Positions 60,258 through 64,000 of a stretch of 64,000 nucleotides of DNA are shown piece after piece (within the stretch, counting starts at the first letter, position 1; each line of letters starts with the position of its first letter). The DNA is taken from the NCBI RefSeq assembly GCF_029167645.1, contig NZ_CP119147.1, positions 3,793,501 to 3,857,500 on the forward strand, in the 5' to 3' direction. The translations under genes and the position numbers were made by a program. Source of the DNA: Streptomyces sp. AM 2-1-1 (GTDB lineage Bacteria; Actinomycetota; Actinomycetes; Streptomycetales; Streptomycetaceae). The notes beneath the pieces are model-generated. The model searched no databases. It was not told where the DNA came from and saw only the letters and a program-made list of their open reading frames with translations.

Positions 60258-62312
60258 GTGACGCCGGACCCCGCTCGGCGGACGCCGGCGGTCCCGGTCG
60301 GCAGCGACGTCGTACGGCCGGCGCGACACGACGTACCGCACGACCCCGGGGCGCCCCCGCAGCCCCTGGCCCCGGCGGAGGGTGGGGACGCGGTGGCGGC
60401 GGACGCGGCAGCCGCAGCCGCGGACGACGCTCCGCACGGTGAGACGGCGCCGGGGCTGACCCGGAGCAGAGACGCAGCAGAGCAGCCAGCCCGAGCGGAC
60501 CAGACCGACACACGAGGCCAGAGATACGTGAACTTCACGCGCTGGAGCGCCCGTTTTCCCGGAACGCAACGTCGGGCCGCCGCCCGGGACGACCGCGGTT
60601 CCGTCCCCGCTGCGCGGGCCGCGTACGCACAGCCGGAAGTCGCCGCCGTGCCGGGGGAGACCGCCGCCCCGCGTGAGGCCGCCGACCCCCGGGATCCCGA
60701 CGGCGCACCGGCTCCCGCTGCCCCGCGGGAATCCGACGGCGTACCGGCCACCGCAGTGCCGCCGGTTCCCGGCAGCGAGGACGGTGCCGGCGCCGTGCCC
60801 GTCCTCGACGACCTGCCGGCCCGCGAGATCCTCGGCCGGCTGCCCGCGCCCGTGGCGCTGTTCCACGGTCCCGACCACCGGGTCGCGTACGTCAACACCG
60901 CCTACGAGACCGCTTTCGGCAGCCGTCCGTGCGGGGTGCCCGCGGCCGAGGCCATGCCCGAGCTGGCCGAGCTCAGCGTGCTGCCGCTGATGGACCAGGT
61001 CCTGCGCAGCGGCACCCCGCGCACGGTCAAGTCGCGCAAGACCCTCGGTGGCGCCTCGTACACCGTCACCTGCACCCCGGTCGCCCCGTGGAGCCCCGAC
61101 GACGGCCCGGTCGCGGACGGGGCGGGCGGCGTCCTGGTGCACGCCGCGGACGTCACCGACCACGCGGAGGCGGCCGAACGGCTCCGCACCAGTGAGCGCC
61201 GGCACCGCGAGATGGCCGTCACCCTGCAGCGGTCGCTGCTTCCGCAGGAGCTGGAGCAGCCGGACGACCTGCGGATCGCCGCCACCTACCAGCCCGGCGG
61301 CACCGACGCGGCGGTCGGCGGCGACTGGTACGACGTCATCACCCTCGGCGCCGGCCGTACCGCTCTCGTCATCGGCGACGTGATGGGCCGAGGGGTCCGC
61401 GCCGCCGCCGTCATGGGCCAGCTCCGCACGGCGGTGCGCGCGTACGCCCGCCTCGACCTGCCGCCGCACGAGGTGCTCCAGCTGCTCGACGGTCTGGCCG
61501 CCGAGATCGACGCCACCCAGATCGCCACCTGCGTCTACGCGGTGCACGACCCCAACGAGGGACACCTCGTCTTCGCCTCGGCCGGGCACCTGCCGATCCT
61601 GGTGTGCGACGAGGACGGGAGGGTGGACGTCGCCGAGGACCCGACGGGCCCGCCGCTCGGTACCGGTGGCTGGATCCACACCTCGGGCACGATCGCGCTG
61701 CCGCCCGGCTCGACCGCCGTCCTCTACACGGACGGCCTGGTCGAGCGCCGCAGCGAGGACATCGACGAAGGCGTGGCCGCGCTCGGCCGGGCGCTGTCGG
61801 GTGCGAAGGGATCGCCCCAGGTCGTGTGCGACCGGCTGATCCGCTCCCTCGGAGTGACGGCCGAGCACGACGACGACGTGGCGGTTTTGGTGATCCAGCA
61901 TCCGGCGCGGAAGGGGGCGGACGCGGAGCTCTTCCACAACGCCTCGCTCGACCTGCTCGGCGGCGTGGAGGCGGCACCGCGCGCCCGCGCCTTCGCCACC
62001 GGCGTACTGACCTCCTGGCGTTTCTCCCCCGAACTCATCGATGTCGGGGTGCTCGCCGCGAGCGAGCTGGTCGCCAACTCCCTCCAGCACGGCACCCCGC
62101 CGACGCGACTGGGTCTGCGGCGCACCGACCGGCGGCTGATCATCGAGGTGACGGACGGCGACGACCACCTGCCGCGCCACCGGAGGGCGGAGCCGGGGGA
62201 CGAGTCGGGGCGGGGCATCGCCATCGTCGCGGCGGTCGCCTCGTCCTGGGGCAGCCGGCGCACTCCGGGCGGCGGCAAGGCCGTGTGGTGCGAGTTCGCC
62301 CTGCCACGCTGA
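60258..62312 (+). CDS. PAS-PP2C-HATPase regulatory phosphatase
   Basis: A 684-residue protein. The first 190 residues are low-complexity Ala/Pro/Asp. A PAS domain follows (about 195-310: LGRLPAPVALFHGPDHRVAYVNTAYE), then a short coiled coil (AAERLRTSERRHREMAVTLQ), the SpoIIE-type PP2C domain (about 335-550: GGTDAAVGGDWYDVI, LVIGDVMGRGVRAAAV, FASAGHLPILV, AVLYTDGLVERR, EHDDDVAVLVI) and a C-terminal HATPase_c anti-sigma-like kinase domain (about 570-684: ASELVANSLQHG, DESGRGIAIVAAVA). It combines phosphatase and kinase of sigma-B-type partner switching in one chain. The GTG 60258 start is uncertain since no ribosome binding site is seen. Confidence 0.9.
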   Translation: MTPDPARRTPAVPVGSDVVRPARHDVPHDPGAPPQPLAPAEGGDAVAADAAAAAADDAPHGETAPGLTRSRDAAEQPARADQTDTRGQRYVNFTRWSARFPGTQRRAAARDDRGSVPAARAAYAQPEVAAVPGETAAPREAADPRDPDGAPAPAAPRESDGVPATAVPPVPGSEDGAGAVPVLDDLPAREILGRLPAPVALFHGPDHRVAYVNTAYETAFGSRPCGVPAAEAMPELAELSVLPLMDQVLRSGTPRTVKSRKTLGGASYTVTCTPVAPWSPDDGPVADGAGGVLVHAADVTDHAEAAERLRTSERRHREMAVTLQRSLLPQELEQPDDLRIAATYQPGGTDAAVGGDWYDVITLGAGRTALVIGDVMGRGVRAAAVMGQLRTAVRAYARLDLPPHEVLQLLDGLAAEIDATQIATCVYAVHDPNEGHLVFASAGHLPILVCDEDGRVDVAEDPTGPPLGTGGWIHTSGTIALPPGSTAVLYTDGLVERRSEDIDEGVAALGRALSGAKGSPQVVCDRLIRSLGVTAEHDDDVAVLVIQHPARKGADAELFHNASLDLLGGVEAAPRARAFATGVLTSWRFSPELIDVGVLAASELVANSLQHGTPPTRLGLRRTDRRLIIEVTDGDDHLPRHRRAEPGDESGRGIAIVAAVASSWGSRRTPGGGKAVWCEFALPR

Positions 62313-62375
62313 GCGCCGGCTCACCGAGCGGCCCCCCGCCGAGCGGTGTTCCGCCGGGGCAGGGGGCAGCCTCCC

Positions 62376-63710
62376 TCAGGCGGTCGGTACGCGTACCGGC
62401 ACGGACACCGGCTCCGGCCCGGCCCCCGGTACGGACACCGCGACCACCCGGGAGGGCAGCGCGGCGAGCGAGGGCTGGTCCTGCACCGGCGTGAGCCGCC
62501 GGCCCAGCCGCAACGCCGCGACCGTGATCCCGAGCGAGACCAGCACGAACGTCGCGATGTACGGGCCGGGGAGGGACGCCCCCATCGGCCCGCCGACCGC
62601 CGGGCCGAGCGCCAGGGCGAGCTGCTTGCAGAGGGCGAACACCGAGTTGTACTGGCCGACCATCGATTCCGGCGCCAGGTCGGCGACGAGCGGCGCGACG
62701 GTGGGCGACAGCATCGACTCGCCGAGTCCGAAGAGGGCGTACGTCGAGATCATCGCGGCCGTGGCCATCGTCTGGCTGCCGTGACCGAGGCCCGCGTACC
62801 CGGCCACGACCCAGGCGAGGGCCCAGATCAGGCCGACCGCGGCGATCACCCGGCTGCGCTTGCGCCGCTCCACCAGCCGCAGCACGACGAACTGCGCGAC
62901 GACGATGGCGGCGGTGTTGGCGGCCAGTGCCAGCCCCAGGGTGGACGGCTCGATGCCGGCGGCCTCGGTGCCGTACGCCGCGAGCCCGGACTCGAACTGG
63001 CCGTAGCAGGCGAAGAACACCACGAAGCCGAGGACGCAGAGCTGGACCATCGCGCGGTGCGACAGCATCGCCCGCAGTCCGCCCTCTCCCGCCGCGGCGG
63101 TGCGGACCCCTTCGGCGATGCGCGACATGTCGGGGGCGTGGGGGAGCCGCACGGTGCTCACGACGGCACCGAGCACCAGGAACATCACGGCCTCGACCAC
63201 GAACAACAGGGTGAAGGTCCCCGGCCGGTCGGTGTCGACGATCTGTCCGCCGACCAGCCCGCCGATCCCCATGCCGAGGTTCTGCAGGAAGAACTGCATG
63301 GCGAAGGCGCGGGTGCGGGTCGTGCTGGTGGAGGAGCGGACGAGCAGGGTGGCCAGCGCCGGCTGCATGACCGCGGTGCCCGCGCCCAGTACGGCGGCCG
63401 ACAGCACCGCCGTCGTCACGCTGCCCGCGAAGCCCAGCGCGGCGACGCCGACCGAAGCCACGACGGAAGCGGCCATGAGTACCGGCAAGGGGCCGCGCCG
63501 GTCGATGACCCGCCCGGTGAACGGCAGGACGACCAGAGCCGCCATGGCGAAGACCGCCAGCACGACTCCTGCCGTGCCGGCACCCAGACCGCGTACCTGC
63601 GCCACGTAGACGTACAGGTACGGCACGGTGAATCCGGTGCCGAACGCGCTCAGCGCGCTTCCGAGCTGAATCCGCCGCAGCGCTGCGCCCATCTCCCTGG
63701 TCACACTCAC
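62376..63710 (-). CDS. MFS multidrug efflux transporter
   Basis: A 444-residue transporter with 12 hydrophobic helices. The loop 2-3 motif of the family appears as FTGRVIDRRGPLPVLMAAS. GTG 63710 is used (MSVTREMGAALRRIQLG); ATG 63692 follows AGGGAG too closely. It diverges from a MarR gene at 63847 over two palindromes. The order and sequence agree with a Streptomyces coelicolor pump/MarR pair linked to multidrug tolerance, from memory. Substrates are not deducible from sequence. Confidence 0.9.
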   Translation of the reverse strand: MSVTREMGAALRRIQLGSALSAFGTGFTVPYLYVYVAQVRGLGAGTAGVVLAVFAMAALVVLPFTGRVIDRRGPLPVLMAASVVASVGVAALGFAGSVTTAVLSAAVLGAGTAVMQPALATLLVRSSTSTTRTRAFAMQFFLQNLGMGIGGLVGGQIVDTDRPGTFTLLFVVEAVMFLVLGAVVSTVRLPHAPDMSRIAEGVRTAAAGEGGLRAMLSHRAMVQLCVLGFVVFFACYGQFESGLAAYGTEAAGIEPSTLGLALAANTAAIVVAQFVVLRLVERRKRSRVIAAVGLIWALAWVVAGYAGLGHGSQTMATAAMISTYALFGLGESMLSPTVAPLVADLAPESMVGQYNSVFALCKQLALALGPAVGGPMGASLPGPYIATFVLVSLGITVAALRLGRRLTPVQDQPSLAALPSRVVAVSVPGAGPEPVSVPVRVPTA

Positions 63711-63765
63711 CTACCCCATGATCACGGGGCAGCACAGTGCGCCCCCGAACTACATCGACCCGAAG

Positions 63766-63815
63766 ACTTTAACACTAAAGTTAGAACTTCAACAATCAAC
63801 GTCGAAGGACTTCGA
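63766..63815. promoter_or_regulatory. Operators between the MFS pump and MarR gene
   Basis: ACTTTA-ACAC-TAAAGT (63766-63781) and TCGAAG-GA-CTTCGA (63802-63815) are perfect inverted repeats in a conspicuously AT-rich 136-bp gap. They should be MarR sites controlling both divergent genes. Confidence 0.72.
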
Positions 63816-63846
63816 AGGGTGTGGTCTTGCATGCGATACTGCGGCC

Positions 63847-64000
63847 ATGTCCGAAACCACCGAGATCGGCCCCGACGAGCCGAGCCTCGACGAGCAGATC
63901 GCGGCCTACCAGCGCGAATTCAGCGACCTGGACCCGCAGGTCGAGCAGCTCGTCTCGGCTCTGGGGCGGCTCAACCGCCGGATGAACGTCGCCTACGGCA
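63847..64000 (+). CDS. MarR-family regulator (partial)
   Basis: The first 51 residues of a gene cut by the window end, from ATG 63847: MSETTEIGPDEPSLDEQIAA, then QVEQLVSALGRLNRRMNVAY, which resembles the first helix of MarR regulators of drug pumps. The DNA-binding domain lies beyond the window, so the call rests on this helix, the divergent MFS pump and the palindromes between. Confidence 0.7.
   Translation, partial: MSETTEIGPDEPSLDEQIAAYQREFSDLDPQVEQLVSALGRLNRRMNVAYG

Noticed and set aside
60202..60261. Short frame before the PAS-phosphatase as a coupled leader gene
   Set aside because: It is only about 20 codons with no motif and no clear ribosome binding site; it may just reflect an uncertain start of the main gene.

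Overview
The window is a 64 kb stretch of chromosome from a high-GC filamentous actinomycete, almost certainly a Streptomyces. Evidence for this: roughly 72-74 % GC by eye, frequent GTG starts, the developmental regulator BldC, an Lsr2 nucleoid protein, DUF3073, SpoIIE-type phosphatases, an NsdA-like sporulation regulator, an AtrA-like TetR protein, and a gene order that matches (from memory, no search run) the conserved purine/bldC/atrA core region of Streptomyces coelicolor. No insertion sequence, prophage or CRISPR array was seen; this is core chromosome with small accessory patches.

Layout. 0-19 kb: the dispersed de novo purine genes, all on the + strand (purD end, purC, the overlapping purS-purQ-purL operon, then purF-purM). 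They are interrupted by a degenerate M48-like membrane protein, a dimethylformamidase-like protein, an SDR/TetR divergent pair, three tRNA-Gly genes flanking a decayed response regulator, lsr2, a mycothiol-dependent-isomerase-like protein, and a Tat-exported sulfatase preceded by a short Cys-containing leader peptide. 19-31 kb: DUF3073, valine dehydrogenase, bldC with a long leader, tRNA-Asp, the giant HrpA helicase, a DsbA-like lipid-side thioredoxin, a Glu-Asp-Phe tRNA cluster and a membrane metallophosphoesterase. 31-41 kb: a minimal zinc peptidase coupled to two FluC/CrcB fluoride channel subunits, a lipoprotein, a DEAD-box helicase with a long Arg/Gly repeat tail, tRNA-Lys, a frameshifted SMI1/KNR4 gene, a lipoprotein, and a GntR regulator diverging from two small coupled genes over a perfect 20-bp palindrome.

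41-64 kb: initiator tRNA-Met, a membrane PP2C phosphatase, an M23 cell-wall peptidase behind what looks like a ydaO-type c-di-AMP riboswitch, an aldo/keto reductase, the lhgO-like/trmB/prsW operon, an NsdA-like regulator, a degenerate asparagine-synthetase-like protein, an ECF sigma factor fused to an anti-sigma zinc finger, membrane segments and a carbohydrate-binding module, atrA and type II NADH dehydrogenase, a PAS-PP2C-HATPase phosphatase, and a divergent MFS pump/MarR pair.

The items most worth a second look are: a tRNA-Gly(UCC) with a non-canonical D- and T-arm that resembles the translation-escaping glycyl-tRNAs used for cell-wall bridges; the single-chain sigma/anti-sigma/sugar-binding sensor; the leader-peptide-controlled sulfatase; the decayed response regulator between tRNA-Gly genes; the one-base frameshift in a homopolymer of the SMI1 gene; and several clean operator palindromes.
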